From an uncultured Clostridia bacterium (GTDB taxonomy: Bacteria > Bacillota > Clostridia > Christensenellales > CAG-138): a stretch of DNA of 8,386 bases. The stretch spans positions 1 to 8,386 of the forward strand of contig CALEPU010000215.1 of assembly GCA_937913075.1 (NCBI GenBank), written 5' to 3'. Of this stretch, positions 1-6,575 are shown piece by piece. Positions within the stretch are counted from its first letter, which is position 1. Each line of letters opens with the position of its first letter. A program made the translations under genes and the position numbers. The notes under the pieces were generated by a model, which worked only from the letters and a program-made list of their open reading frames with translations, did not search any database and was not told the DNA's origin.

Positions 1-108
1 CCCGTTGGTCGCGGCGAGCAAGCTCGCCAATCGTCTGCCGAAATTACTTGCGTTCCAACTGCTGCACGGAAGCTGCTTTTGCTCATTAATGCAACAGCCC
101 CTTTAAAA
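1..108. other. Left-edge segment with no supported gene
   Basis: This is the sequence downstream of the ABC transporter stop codon. It contains a perfect inverted repeat, GGCGAGC-AA-GCTCGCC at 13-28, with no T-run on either side, so it does not look like an ordinary intrinsic terminator. On the minus strand an ATG at 86-84 opens a frame of 28 codons that runs off the window without a stop. An AAAGGGG stretch lies about 11 nt upstream of that ATG. This is too short to distinguish from chance, and I do not recognise the peptide. No clear terminator for the ABC gene was found here. Confidence 0.3.
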
Positions 109-2007
109 TTACTGCTCCTCAACGTATCTTGCCGCCTGAGTTGTGAAGAGGGTATGATAGAGCCCCTTCTTCGCCATCAGCTCGGAGTGGGTGCCCTGCT
201 CGACTACCTGTCCGTTTTCCATAACGAGTATGTTGTCTGCTATGGTTGCGGAGGACAGACGGTGGGATATGAAGATGCTCGTCTTGTCATGCCGCAGCTC
301 GTTGAACTGATTGAATATCTCCTGCTCCGCCATAGGATCGAGGGATGCGGTCGGCTCGTCGAGTATAAGAATGTCCGAGTCGGAATAGAAGGCTCTTGCG
401 ATCGAGAGCTTCTGCCATTGACCTATGGAAAGCTCCGCGCCGTTTGCCTCAAAATAGCGCATCAGCGGGGTATCATAGCCGTCGGCGAGCTTTTCAATAA
501 AGACGTCTGCGCCGCTCTGCCCGGCCGCCTCGCGCATCTCGTTTTCACCCGCGTCGCGCCCAAGGTCGCCGAACACTATATTCTCGCCTGCGGTGACGGC
601 GTATTTGCCGAAGTCCTGGAATATTATACCGAACATATCGTAAAGCTCGGCAACGTCATACTCCTTGATATCGTGTCCGTCCAGCAGTATAACGCCCGAG
701 GTCGGGTCGTAAAGCCTCGTCAAAAGCTTGACGAGAGTAGTTTTGCCCGCGCCGTTGTAACCGACGACAACGACCGTCTGCCCCTCTTTTATCGTGACGT
801 TGATATGGCTCAGCGCATCCTTTGAAGCGCCCGCGTAGCGGAAGGATACGTCGCGGAACTCTATCGTGTGTCCGCAGTGCCTCGGCAGACTGCGAGGCGG
901 ATCGACAGAGGGTACTATCGTGGGCTTTTCGTTTAGGAAGGACATCAGGTTCTCAATGAACAGAGTGCCCTCGTATATGGTGGAGGTGCTGGTGATGAGC
1001 GCCGTGACGCCTGCGCCGATCGCGGTGATCGCGCCGGTGTAGAGCGAGAAATCGCCCACCTCAAACTCATGCGCGTAAACGCCCCTCGCGAGCAGTATGT
1101 AAAGCCCGCAGTATACGGCGCTCGTCAAAACCGAAGCCGCGAGCCCGTAAAGGCACTCCTGCACGCGCAGCCGCCTGAGACCGCGGTAATACTCGTCAAA
1201 GGTCTGCTTGTACTTGCCGGTAAAGGTGTCCGCAAGGTCGAACATCCTTATCTCCTTAACAAGATCCTTGTCTATCACGGTGCTTGCGTAATAGTCCATC
1301 TGGCGGCGATTTTTGGAGCGGAAGAACATATAGTTCACGTTCTTGCGCTTGAAAACGAAGTTGACCACCGTCGTGGGTATTGCAACGAGGATTATGAGGA
1401 AGGGCGCCCAGCTATTTACGGCAAAGAGCACCACTATATAGCTCACTATGCTTATCAGCGTGCTCAATACGGAGAAGGTGCTGCTCATTATCTGCAAGGG
1501 GCGCATGCCTGCCTCGCGGTTGGCGTTTTCCATACGGGCGTAAAAATCGGGCTGATCGAAGCTGACCATGTCAACCTCCTTCGCCTTCTCCATTATCTTC
1601 ATCTTGACGTGGTTGGAAACCAGCTCGCCGCTTATGGAGGTGATCATGCTGTATATACGGCTGACCGCGCTGTTAAAGAAGGTGTAAGCGAATTGAAGCA
1701 CGAGCAGCAGCGTTATCGCGCTGAACGCAAGCTCCGCTCCGGACTGCACCTTGGCAAGCGTGTTCAGTATCCTCGCGCCGATCATGGAGCCGATGACGGG
1801 CATTATGCCGTTGAATATCGCCATGAACACCATGAGGAAGAGCATGGAGCGCTTTGCTTCCCACACGAGCTTGAAAATATAACCCAAACGCGTAAAGAAG
1901 GTGGTCGCCAGCTTAACAAGATACTTTGGCACCTCGCCTATGCTGTTGGGCTTGGGTACGCGGTACTGGTCGTTAAGTGAAGTTTCGTTGATGTCGCCGC
2001 CTCGCAT
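109..2007 (-). CDS. ABC exporter half-transporter (fused permease and ATPase)
   Basis: This 632-residue protein has the full layout of a type I ABC exporter half-transporter, expected to dimerise in the membrane and use ATP to export a substrate. A hydrophilic N-terminus of about 50 residues is followed by six likely membrane segments, near residues 52-72, 90-113, 173-198, 200-219, 288-308 and 322-345. The nucleotide-binding domain then runs from about 380 to 632. Visible ATPase motifs are Walker A GYNGAGKTT (416-424), Q-loop Gln464, signature LSIGQWQ (526-532), Walker B ILILDE (546-551), D-loop ASLD and switch His582. The GQWQ form of the signature resembles NisT/SpaT-like peptide exporters, but no peptide precursor or modification gene is nearby, so the substrate is unknown. 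The start is supported by a GGAG six bases upstream of the ATG. It has its own promoter upstream and is not part of the pyr transcript. Confidence 0.9.
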   Translation of the reverse strand: MRGGDINETSLNDQYRVPKPNSIGEVPKYLVKLATTFFTRLGYIFKLVWEAKRSMLFLMVFMAIFNGIMPVIGSMIGARILNTLAKVQSGAELAFSAITLLLVLQFAYTFFNSAVSRIYSMITSISGELVSNHVKMKIMEKAKEVDMVSFDQPDFYARMENANREAGMRPLQIMSSTFSVLSTLISIVSYIVVLFAVNSWAPFLIILVAIPTTVVNFVFKRKNVNYMFFRSKNRRQMDYYASTVIDKDLVKEIRMFDLADTFTGKYKQTFDEYYRGLRRLRVQECLYGLAASVLTSAVYCGLYILLARGVYAHEFEVGDFSLYTGAITAIGAGVTALITSTSTIYEGTLFIENLMSFLNEKPTIVPSVDPPRSLPRHCGHTIEFRDVSFRYAGASKDALSHINVTIKEGQTVVVVGYNGAGKTTLVKLLTRLYDPTSGVILLDGHDIKEYDVAELYDMFGIIFQDFGKYAVTAGENIVFGDLGRDAGENEMREAAGQSGADVFIEKLADGYDTPLMRYFEANGAELSIGQWQKLSIARAFYSDSDILILDEPTASLDPMAEQEIFNQFNELRHDKTSIFISHRLSSATIADNILVMENGQVVEQGTHSELMAKKGLYHTLFTTQAARYVEEQ

Positions 2008-2036
2008 AAAAGTCTCCGATCAAATTATTCGGATAT

Positions 2037-2065
2037 ATTCTATACCTTTTTGACGGGCATTGCAA
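2037..2065 (-). promoter_or_regulatory. Likely sigma-A type promoter of the ABC transporter gene
   Basis: On the minus strand, TTGCAA (2065-2060) is followed by a 17-base spacer and TAGAAT (2042-2037). The expected start of transcription is near 2030, giving a leader of a little over 20 nt that contains the GGAG ribosome site before the ATG at 2007. It sits just past the terminator of the preceding gene, which fits independent transcription of the ABC gene. The boxes depart from consensus, so this is a prediction from sequence only. Confidence 0.55.
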
Positions 2066-2098
2066 TAGCATCAGACCGCCGGCGCATAAAGCTGCGTT

Positions 2099-2129
2099 AA
2101 AAAAGCTCCGACGGCAGCGCCGTCGGAGC
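2099..2129 (-). terminator. Intrinsic terminator after hepT (repeat copy A)
   Basis: On the minus strand a perfect 11-bp stem, GCTCCGACGGC pairing with GCCGTCGGAGC around a three-base GCT loop (2129-2105), is followed directly by six T residues (2104-2099). It begins about 25 nt past the hepT stop. The + strand has no T-run after the hairpin, so it should act only on minus-strand transcripts. Its sequence is identical over 31 nt (2100-2130) to the terminator after pyrI. Confidence 0.92.
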
Positions 2130-2154
2130 GGTGATAAAAACGTTTTGGAAAATT

Positions 2155-2505
2155 CTACTGTGCGCTGTGCAAATGCAGCTCGCAAAATGATTTGAGCTTG
2201 GGGATGTCGTTTGTTGCTGTTTCCCATATCATGCTTTCGTCCGCACTTGAATAGGAGTGGGCGAGCCAATTCCGCATACCGCGTATCATGCCCCAAGGCA
2301 TATCTTCCTTCGTGCTCTCTCTGAATTCATCTGAGAGTCCGTTTGCAAGCTCACCGATTTGGAGTATGCACATAGAAACCGCGCTGAAATATGCCCTGTC
2401 ATTCACAAAAACGGAATAATCACATCCAAATCGGGCGATAAAATCCTCGATGTCATTGCAGTAGCGCAGTATGTGCGATACACGCTGCAAATCAGTTTTG
2501 CTCAT
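2155..2505 (-). CDS. hepT: HepT-like HEPN-domain RNase toxin (DUF86 family)
   Basis: This 116-residue protein matches the DUF86/HepT group of HEPN proteins, small helical RNases that act as toxins in MntA-HepT (type VII) systems. The diagnostic motif is R78-NWLA-H83-S-Y85, which fits RX4HXY: Arg and His form the RNase site, and the Tyr is the residue that the partner nucleotidyltransferase AMPylates in characterised members. The open frame reaches further upstream, but the ATG at 2505 is chosen because it gives the family-length protein and follows a GGAAAGGG stretch. It overlaps the end of mntA by 14 nt, implying translational coupling so that toxin and antitoxin are made together. The motif is intact and the gene is not truncated. 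An intrinsic terminator follows. Biochemical activity in this organism is inferred from the family. Confidence 0.88.
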   Translation of the reverse strand: MSKTDLQRVSHILRYCNDIEDFIARFGCDYSVFVNDRAYFSAVSMCILQIGELANGLSDEFRESTKEDMPWGMIRGMRNWLAHSYSSADESMIWETATNDIPKLKSFCELHLHSAQ

Positions 2506-2818
2506 AGATCTTGACCCTTTCCGCATTGAGATTATCAATAAAATCAGGTGTGCGTTCTCTCGTGCTGTGCTGCTCCAAGGTATGCGTAGTGACCACGTCG
2601 ATGCGCTTTTGCAAGCAAAGACGCAAATCTTCATAAAGTCCGCCCATATCAAAAAGGCTGTGTATTTTAGAATTTGTGCGGTCAACAAGCAAATCGATAT
2701 CGCTGTCCTCAGTAGCCTCGTTCCGCGCGTAGGAGCCAAACAAATACACGGCTCGCAGGTCATACTTGCGGGCGACAGGCGCTACCCTCTCGCTGATTTC
2801 GTTCATGGACAGAAGCAT
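2492..2818 (-). CDS. mntA: MntA-like minimal nucleotidyltransferase antitoxin
   Basis: This is a small nucleotidyltransferase-fold protein of 108 residues from the chosen start, or 112 from an ATG four codons upstream at 2830. It carries an exact GSX10DXD motif, the mark of MNT enzymes: counting from the 2830 ATG, Gly32-Ser33 and Asp44-Ile-Asp46, with a likely third acidic residue at Asp78 in RIDVV. In MntA-HepT pairs this protein transfers AMP from ATP onto the HepT tyrosine and neutralises the RNase. The start is uncertain. The ATG at 2830 abuts an AGAGG with no spacer and lies only a few bases from the predicted transcription start. The ATG at 2818 has the AGAGG 12 nt upstream, and I prefer it weakly; a third ATG at 2806 is possible. 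A stop codon just upstream of 2830 rules out a longer protein. The gene directly precedes and overlaps hepT. Confidence 0.85.
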   Translation of the reverse strand: MLLSMNEISERVAPVARKYDLRAVYLFGSYARNEATEDSDIDLLVDRTNSKIHSLFDMGGLYEDLRLCLQKRIDVVTTHTLEQHSTRERTPDFIDNLNAERVKIYEQN

Positions 2819-2840
2819 TGAATTCACCATCCTCTATTGG

Positions 2841-2869
2841 ATTATATATTGAGCTGCGCGCCTTGTCAA
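2841..2869 (-). promoter_or_regulatory. Perfect consensus promoter of the mntA-hepT operon
   Basis: On the minus strand, TTGACA (2869-2864), a 17-base spacer and TATAAT (2846-2841) match the housekeeping promoter consensus at all twelve positions with ideal spacing. It lies 38 bp past the pyrI terminator, so mntA-hepT should be transcribed independently of the pyr operon. The expected transcription start, about 2833-2835, is only a few bases before the first mntA ATG, so the mRNA would have either almost no leader or a very short one with AGAGG at its 5' end. Confidence 0.85.
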
Positions 2870-2906
2870 GCCGCAACGGAATAAATGCGGTGCATAACGG
2901 TTACAT

Positions 2907-2936
2907 AAAAAGCTCCGACGGCAGCGCCGTCGGAGC
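2907..2936 (-). terminator. Intrinsic terminator of the pyr operon (repeat copy B)
   Basis: On the minus strand a perfect 11-bp stem with a GCT loop (2936-2912) is followed by five T residues (2911-2907), starting about 14 nt past the pyrI stop. It is the natural end of the pyrC-K-D-F-E-B-I transcript. It is the same sequence as the terminator after hepT. Confidence 0.92.
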
Positions 2937-2950
2937 GATAGGGGGTATTA

Positions 2951-3367
2951 TCAGTTTGCTTTGGTTTCGCAGTAGATGCAGCGATAGACCTTTTTATTCC
3001 TGTCGGAAAGGGTAAAGATATGGTCGAGCTCCTGCTCCACGCTCGTTATGCAGCGGGGGTTCTTGCAGCGGATAACATTGGTCAAACGCTCGGGCATGTC
3101 GATGGTGCGCTTTTCAACGAGCTTGCCGCCCTTGATAAAGTTGACCGTTGCGCCGGGATCGACATAGCCTATCACGTCAAGGTCGACGGCGATATCGGCG
3201 TCTATCTTGATGATATCCTTGCGGCCCTTTTTTCCGCTGACGGCGTTCTTAATAATGGCGACGGAGCAATCCAGCTCGTCAAGCTTCAAGAGCTCGTAGA
3301 GGCGCATGCCCCTGCCGGCGGTGATATGGTCGATTACTATGCCGTTGGTGATGGAATCAATGTTCAT
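2951..3367 (-). CDS. pyrI: Aspartate carbamoyltransferase regulatory chain
   Basis: This 138-residue protein is the allosteric subunit that joins PyrB trimers into the regulated holoenzyme and binds nucleotide effectors. The N-terminal effector domain keeps VIDHI (Asp13, His14), GRKDIIKID (Lys50, Lys54) and Lys86. By comparison with E. coli PyrI these correspond to effector-binding positions around Asp19/His20, Lys60 and Lys94. The C-terminal zinc domain has four cysteines in the family spacing: Cys101-X4-Cys106 and Cys130-X2-Cys133. It is about 15 residues shorter than the E. coli protein. Its ATG overlaps the pyrB stop by 4 nt (ATGA) and has an AGGAGG seven bases upstream, so the two chains are probably translated together. 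It is the last gene of the pyr operon, just before a terminator. Confidence 0.97.
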   Translation of the reverse strand: MNIDSITNGIVIDHITAGRGMRLYELLKLDELDCSVAIIKNAVSGKKGRKDIIKIDADIAVDLDVIGYVDPGATVNFIKGGKLVEKRTIDMPERLTNVIRCKNPRCITSVEQELDHIFTLSDRNKKVYRCIYCETKAN

Positions 3368-4284
3368 TTTGCAGCCTCCTCCAAGAGTTTAAGTATGAGC
3401 GCCATTCTTATGTACTTGCCGTTCAATACCTGACGGAAATAGCAGGCGCGCGGGTCGCTGTCCACAGCGGTGCTGATCTCGTTTACACGGGGCAGCGGGT
3501 GCATTATGCGAAGGTCGGGCTTCGCGTTCGTCAGCTTCTTCGGGTCTAAAATGTAGCTGTCCTTCAAACGCAGGTAGTCCTCCTCGTTGAAGAACCTCTC
3601 TCTCTGCACCCTCGTCATGTAGAGTATGTCAAGGTCCGGCATGGCAGCCTCGAGGTCGGTCGTCTGGACGTAGGGTATGCCGCACTTTTCAAGCACATCC
3701 TTCTTTACGTAGCTGGGCAGCTTCAGCTCTTCCGGCGAGATGAGCACTATCTTTATGCCGCTGTAACGGGACATGGCGTTTATGAGGGAGTGCACCGTCC
3801 TGCCGAATTTTAAATCGCCGCAGAAGCCTATGGTAAGGTCGTTAAGGTGCCCCTTCTCGCGGTAAATGGTCAATAGGTCGGTCAGGGTCTGCGTGGGGTG
3901 GTTATGCCCGCCGTCGCCCGCGTTTATCACGGGTATGCTCGATGCGAGCGAGGCAACGTAAGGCGCGCCCTCCTTGGGGTGACGCATGGCGATAATATCC
4001 GCATAGCAGCTTATGGTCCTTGCGGTATCGGCGACGCTCTCGCCCTTGGCAGCCGATGAGGATTGCGCCTCGGAGAAGCCTATGACGTTGCCGCCGAGCT
4101 CGTACATTGCCGCCTCAAAGCTCAGCCTCGTTCTCGTCGAGGGCTCGAAGAACAGCGTCGCGAGCTTTTTGCCGCGGCATTTTTCACTGTACCTTGCGGG
4201 GTTTTCGATTATGTCGCACGCCGTGGCGATAAGCTCGTCTATCTCTTCCACGGAAAGCTCTCTGATGTCGATTAGGTGTCGCAT
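3364..4284 (-). CDS. pyrB: Aspartate carbamoyltransferase catalytic chain
   Basis: This 306-residue enzyme condenses carbamoyl phosphate and aspartate to N-carbamoyl-aspartate, the committed step of pyrimidine synthesis. Conserved features are the carbamoyl-phosphate loop FFEPSTRTR (45-53), the mobile loop with Lys80 (AAKGES), Arg101-His-Pro, His129-Pro-Thr-Gln132, the aspartate-binding TRVQRER (224-230) and HPLPR (262-266). No key residue is missing. The open frame begins seven codons earlier at 4305, but the ATG at 4284 is chosen because GGGAGG lies six bases upstream and falls inside that extension. A 28-nt gap separates it from pyrE, and it overlaps pyrI by 4 nt. The presence of pyrI implies an allosteric holoenzyme rather than a bare Bacillus-type trimer. 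Confidence 0.97.
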   Translation of the reverse strand: MRHLIDIRELSVEEIDELIATACDIIENPARYSEKCRGKKLATLFFEPSTRTRLSFEAAMYELGGNVIGFSEAQSSSAAKGESVADTARTISCYADIIAMRHPKEGAPYVASLASSIPVINAGDGGHNHPTQTLTDLLTIYREKGHLNDLTIGFCGDLKFGRTVHSLINAMSRYSGIKIVLISPEELKLPSYVKKDVLEKCGIPYVQTTDLEAAMPDLDILYMTRVQRERFFNEEDYLRLKDSYILDPKKLTNAKPDLRIMHPLPRVNEISTAVDSDPRACYFRQVLNGKYIRMALILKLLEEAAK

Positions 4285-4312
4285 GTAATTCCTCCCTTTA
4301 TGCAAAAAACTT

Positions 4313-4948
4313 TTATTTGTTTATCCAGCTCTCGTCCGATGGGTCGTCGCGGAAGGCTATAAGCCTTTCGATATCGCTCTCTGCGATATAGCCCTCCTCG
4401 GCGGCGACGGCGGCTATCGCGTCAAAATCCGTGAGAGACACGTTTTTGACGTTAGCTTCTGCAAGCCGTTCCTTGGATTTTGCCATGTTGTAGGTGAAGA
4501 TGCTGACTATGCCCAGCACCTCTGCGCCCGCGTCTCTGAGGGCATTTACGACCTCGATAACGCTGCCGCCGGTGGAGATAAGGTCCTCCACGACGACGAT
4601 CTTCTGACCTTTTTCGAGTCTGCCCTCTATCCGGCTCTGCCTGCCGTGATCCTTTGCGCCGCTCCTTACGTAGCCCATGGGCAGCCCCATGATATGCCCC
4701 GTTATCGCCGCGTGCGCTATGCCCGCGGTGGAGGTGCCCATCAGCACCTCAGCATCCGGATAGTGCTGCCTTATCAATTCCGCAAGCCCGTTCTCAACGT
4801 CGCTGCGCACCTCGGGCGCGGTAAGCGTCAAACGGTTGTCGCAGTAGATGGGGCTCTTAATGCCGCTTGCCCAGGTAAAGGGCTCGTCCGGACGAAAGAA
4901 TACCGCGCGAATTTTCAAAAGATCCTTTGCTATAACCTCGCTCAACAT
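4313..4948 (-). CDS. pyrE: Orotate phosphoribosyltransferase
   Basis: This 211-residue enzyme transfers the ribose-phosphate of PRPP to orotate to make OMP. The PRPP-binding motif VVVEDLISTGGS spans 118-129, the flexible catalytic loop is around Lys99-Asp-His101-Gly, and the orotate-side segment FTWASGIKSPIYCDNR spans 24-39. The ATG at 4948 is preferred over the upstream in-frame TTG at 4969, because GGGGAGG lies about ten bases before the ATG and inside the longer version. It follows pyrF by 17 nt and precedes pyrB by 28 nt. The PRPP motif and loop are complete, so it should be active. Confidence 0.96.
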   Translation of the reverse strand: MLSEVIAKDLLKIRAVFFRPDEPFTWASGIKSPIYCDNRLTLTAPEVRSDVENGLAELIRQHYPDAEVLMGTSTAGIAHAAITGHIMGLPMGYVRSGAKDHGRQSRIEGRLEKGQKIVVVEDLISTGGSVIEVVNALRDAGAEVLGIVSIFTYNMAKSKERLAEANVKNVSLTDFDAIAAVAAEEGYIAESDIERLIAFRDDPSDESWINK

Positions 4949-4965
4949 ATTATTAAGACCTCCCC

Positions 4966-5664
4966 TCAATCTAAAAATTCACTCAAACAGCGCTCATAAG
5001 CAGCCACGGGATCGGCAGCTTCGGTTATGGGTCTGCCGACAACAATGTAATCCGAACCGAGCTCCTTTGCCCTTGCGGGAGTCGTGACCCGCTTTTGATC
5101 GCCGACCGCGCTGTCTGAAAAGCGCACGCCGGGAGTCACTGTAAGGAATCGATCCCCGCAGACCTCGTGCACCCTGCCCGCTTCCAAGGGCGAGCACACC
5201 ACGCCGTCAAGTCCGGCATTTTTTGCGGTGAGCGCGTAGTGCAGTACCACCTCTTCGAGGGGCTTTTCTATCAGAAGATCGCGCTCCATCGCCGCCTGAT
5301 CGGTGGAGGTGAGCTGCGTTACGGCGATAAGCTTGGGCCTCGTGCCGTCGGCTCTCGTCACGCCCTCCAACGCCGCCTCCATCATGGCGGTCGTGCCTGC
5401 GGCGTGAAGGTTTATTATGTCAACATCCAAAGCGGAGAGCACAGCCATCGCCTTTTTGACCGTGTTGGGGATATCGTGGAGCTTCAGGTCTAAAAATATA
5501 CGGTGTCCGCGGCGCTTTATCTCGCGCACTATCGAGGGACCCTCCGCGTAGTAAAGCTCCATGCCGATCTTAACGTAAGGCTTTCTGCCCGTAAATCTGT
5601 CGAGAAAATCAAAAGTCCTTGCCGCGCCGGCAAAATCGCAGGCGACTATCACGTCCTTACCCAT
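4966..5664 (-). CDS. pyrF: Orotidine 5'-phosphate decarboxylase
   Basis: This 232-residue TIM-barrel enzyme decarboxylates OMP to UMP, the last step of the pathway. The catalytic charged network is visible: Asp10, Lys32, and Asp59-Leu-Lys61-Leu-His-Asp64 within FLDLKLHDIPNT. The phosphate-binding part is TPGVR (177-181) and VVGRPIT (208-214, including Arg211). Length and motifs match the bacterial group I enzyme (Bacillus/E. coli type). The ATG at 5664 has a GGAGG nine bases upstream, and its coding sequence overlaps the end of pyrD by 16 nt, which implies coupled translation. Confidence 0.97.
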   Translation of the reverse strand: MGKDVIVACDFAGAARTFDFLDRFTGRKPYVKIGMELYYAEGPSIVREIKRRGHRIFLDLKLHDIPNTVKKAMAVLSALDVDIINLHAAGTTAMMEAALEGVTRADGTRPKLIAVTQLTSTDQAAMERDLLIEKPLEEVVLHYALTAKNAGLDGVVCSPLEAGRVHEVCGDRFLTVTPGVRFSDSAVGDQKRVTTPARAKELGSDYIVVGRPITEAADPVAAYERCLSEFLD

Positions 5665-6575
5665 TCCTTCATGCCTCCTATTATATCTTTAATATCGTTT
5701 ATACCGTATCTGTCCATAGCTTCGGGGAGCGCATCTATTATGCGCTTGCAGGCGTATGGGTCTATAAGGTTTGCGGCTCCTATTTCCACGCAGGTCGCGC
5801 CCGCAAGCATCATCTCCAAAACATCCTCGGCGCTTGCCGCGCCGCCCATGCCGATGACGGGAACGCTCACGGCTTTATAGACGTCATGCACCATGCGAAG
5901 GGCGACGGGAAAAACTGCCGGACCCGAGAGCCCGCCGGTGTTGTTTTTGAGTATGGGACGGCGGGTCTTCAAATCTATTCTCATTCCCATTAGAGTGTTT
6001 ATGAGGCTTATCGCGTCCGCGCCGGCGTCAACGCATGCCCTTGCCATTTCCGCAATGCTCGTTACGTTGGGCGAAAGCTTTGCGATAACGGGCTTTTTCG
6101 TGACCTGCCTCACGGCGCTTATTACCTGCGCCGCGGAATTGGGATCGGTGCCGAAGCTCATGCCGCCGCCGTGCACGTTGGGACAGGAGATATTGACCTC
6201 GAGCCAGCCCACCTGCGGACACGCGGAAAGCAGAGCGCACACGTCTCGGTATTCCTCGACGGAAAAGCCGCTCACGTTTGCCATTACGGGCTTTGAGAAA
6301 CACTTGGCAAGGCGGGGCAGCTCTTCGCTTATGACCGCCTCGACGCCCGGATTTTGCAGACCTACGGAGTTCAGCATGCCGCCGCTGCACTCGGCAATGC
6401 GCGGGGTGGGGTTGCCGAAGCGCGCCTCCCTTGTGGTGCCCTTGAAGCTGAAAGTTCCGAGTATGTTGATATCGTAAAGCTCGGCAAACTCATACCCGTA
6501 GCCGAAGGTGCCGGAGGCGGGTATTACGGGATTATCAAGCTCCAAACCGCAGAGCGAAACTCTTAATCTTCCCAC
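5649..6575 (-). CDS. pyrD: Dihydroorotate dehydrogenase, class 1B catalytic subunit
   Basis: This 308-residue flavoprotein oxidises dihydroorotate to orotate. It has the class 1 signature VNISCPN with the catalytic base Cys131 (class 2 enzymes have Ser), Lys45 in FSFKGTT, LNSVGLQNPG (68-77), and an FMN phosphate region at IGMGGAASAEDVLE (241-254). Adjacent pyrK makes it class 1B, the form that passes electrons through PyrK to NAD+. The GTG at 6575 is chosen as start because an AAAGGAGG lies seven bases upstream and the protein then begins in the usual family manner. The longer open frame, starting at 6659, would run well into pyrK. It overlaps pyrK by 13 nt and pyrF by 16 nt, so the three are likely translationally coupled. 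Confidence 0.96.
   Translation of the reverse strand: MGRLRVSLCGLELDNPVIPASGTFGYGYEFAELYDINILGTFSFKGTTREARFGNPTPRIAECSGGMLNSVGLQNPGVEAVISEELPRLAKCFSKPVMANVSGFSVEEYRDVCALLSACPQVGWLEVNISCPNVHGGGMSFGTDPNSAAQVISAVRQVTKKPVIAKLSPNVTSIAEMARACVDAGADAISLINTLMGMRIDLKTRRPILKNNTGGLSGPAVFPVALRMVHDVYKAVSVPVIGMGGAASAEDVLEMMLAGATCVEIGAANLIDPYACKRIIDALPEAMDRYGINDIKDIIGGMKEWVRT

Larger units (their letters stand above)
2100..2937. repeat. Pair of 31-nt direct repeats (terminators) bracketing mntA-hepT
   Basis: The stretches 2100-2130 and 2907-2937 are identical for 31 nt and in the same orientation, judged by the A-run on the left of each. Identity stops immediately on both sides. Each copy is a complete hairpin-plus-T-run terminator for minus-strand genes. 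Between them lie only mntA and hepT with their promoter. The repeat period is 807 bp. The arrangement could let the module be lost or moved by recombination between the copies, or it may simply reflect a terminator sequence reused across this genome. Confidence 0.9.

Noticed and set aside
81..108. Possible terminator of the ABC gene from GCTG/TTGC and GCAA/CAGC pairing
   Set aside because: The stem is broken by a bulge, has a large loop and no following T-run.
1069..1980. Long plus-strand open frame of 303 codons, and other plus-strand frames opposite the pyr genes
   Set aside because: They are shadows opposite clearly homologous minus-strand genes in GC-rich sequence, with low-complexity His/Ala/Arg-rich translations and no recognisable domains.
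2155..2763. 202-residue version of the HEPN protein
   Set aside because: The extra 86 residues lie in another frame of mntA and lack family similarity. The ATG at 2505 gives the normal HepT length.
2099..2937. CRISPR-like or transposon ends from the two identical repeats
   Set aside because: There are only two copies 807 bp apart, each a hairpin with a T-run placed after a gene stop, and no transposase or regular spacers. Terminators explain them.
4285..4312. Possible terminator or promoter between pyrE and pyrB, because of a T-run
   Set aside because: The T-run has no stem before it, and the 28-nt gap only holds the pyrB ribosome site. The genes look cotranscribed.
4313..4969. PyrE starting at the TTG at 4969 that overlaps the pyrF stop
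   Set aside because: The strong GGGGAGG lies downstream of that TTG and correctly placed for the ATG at 4948.
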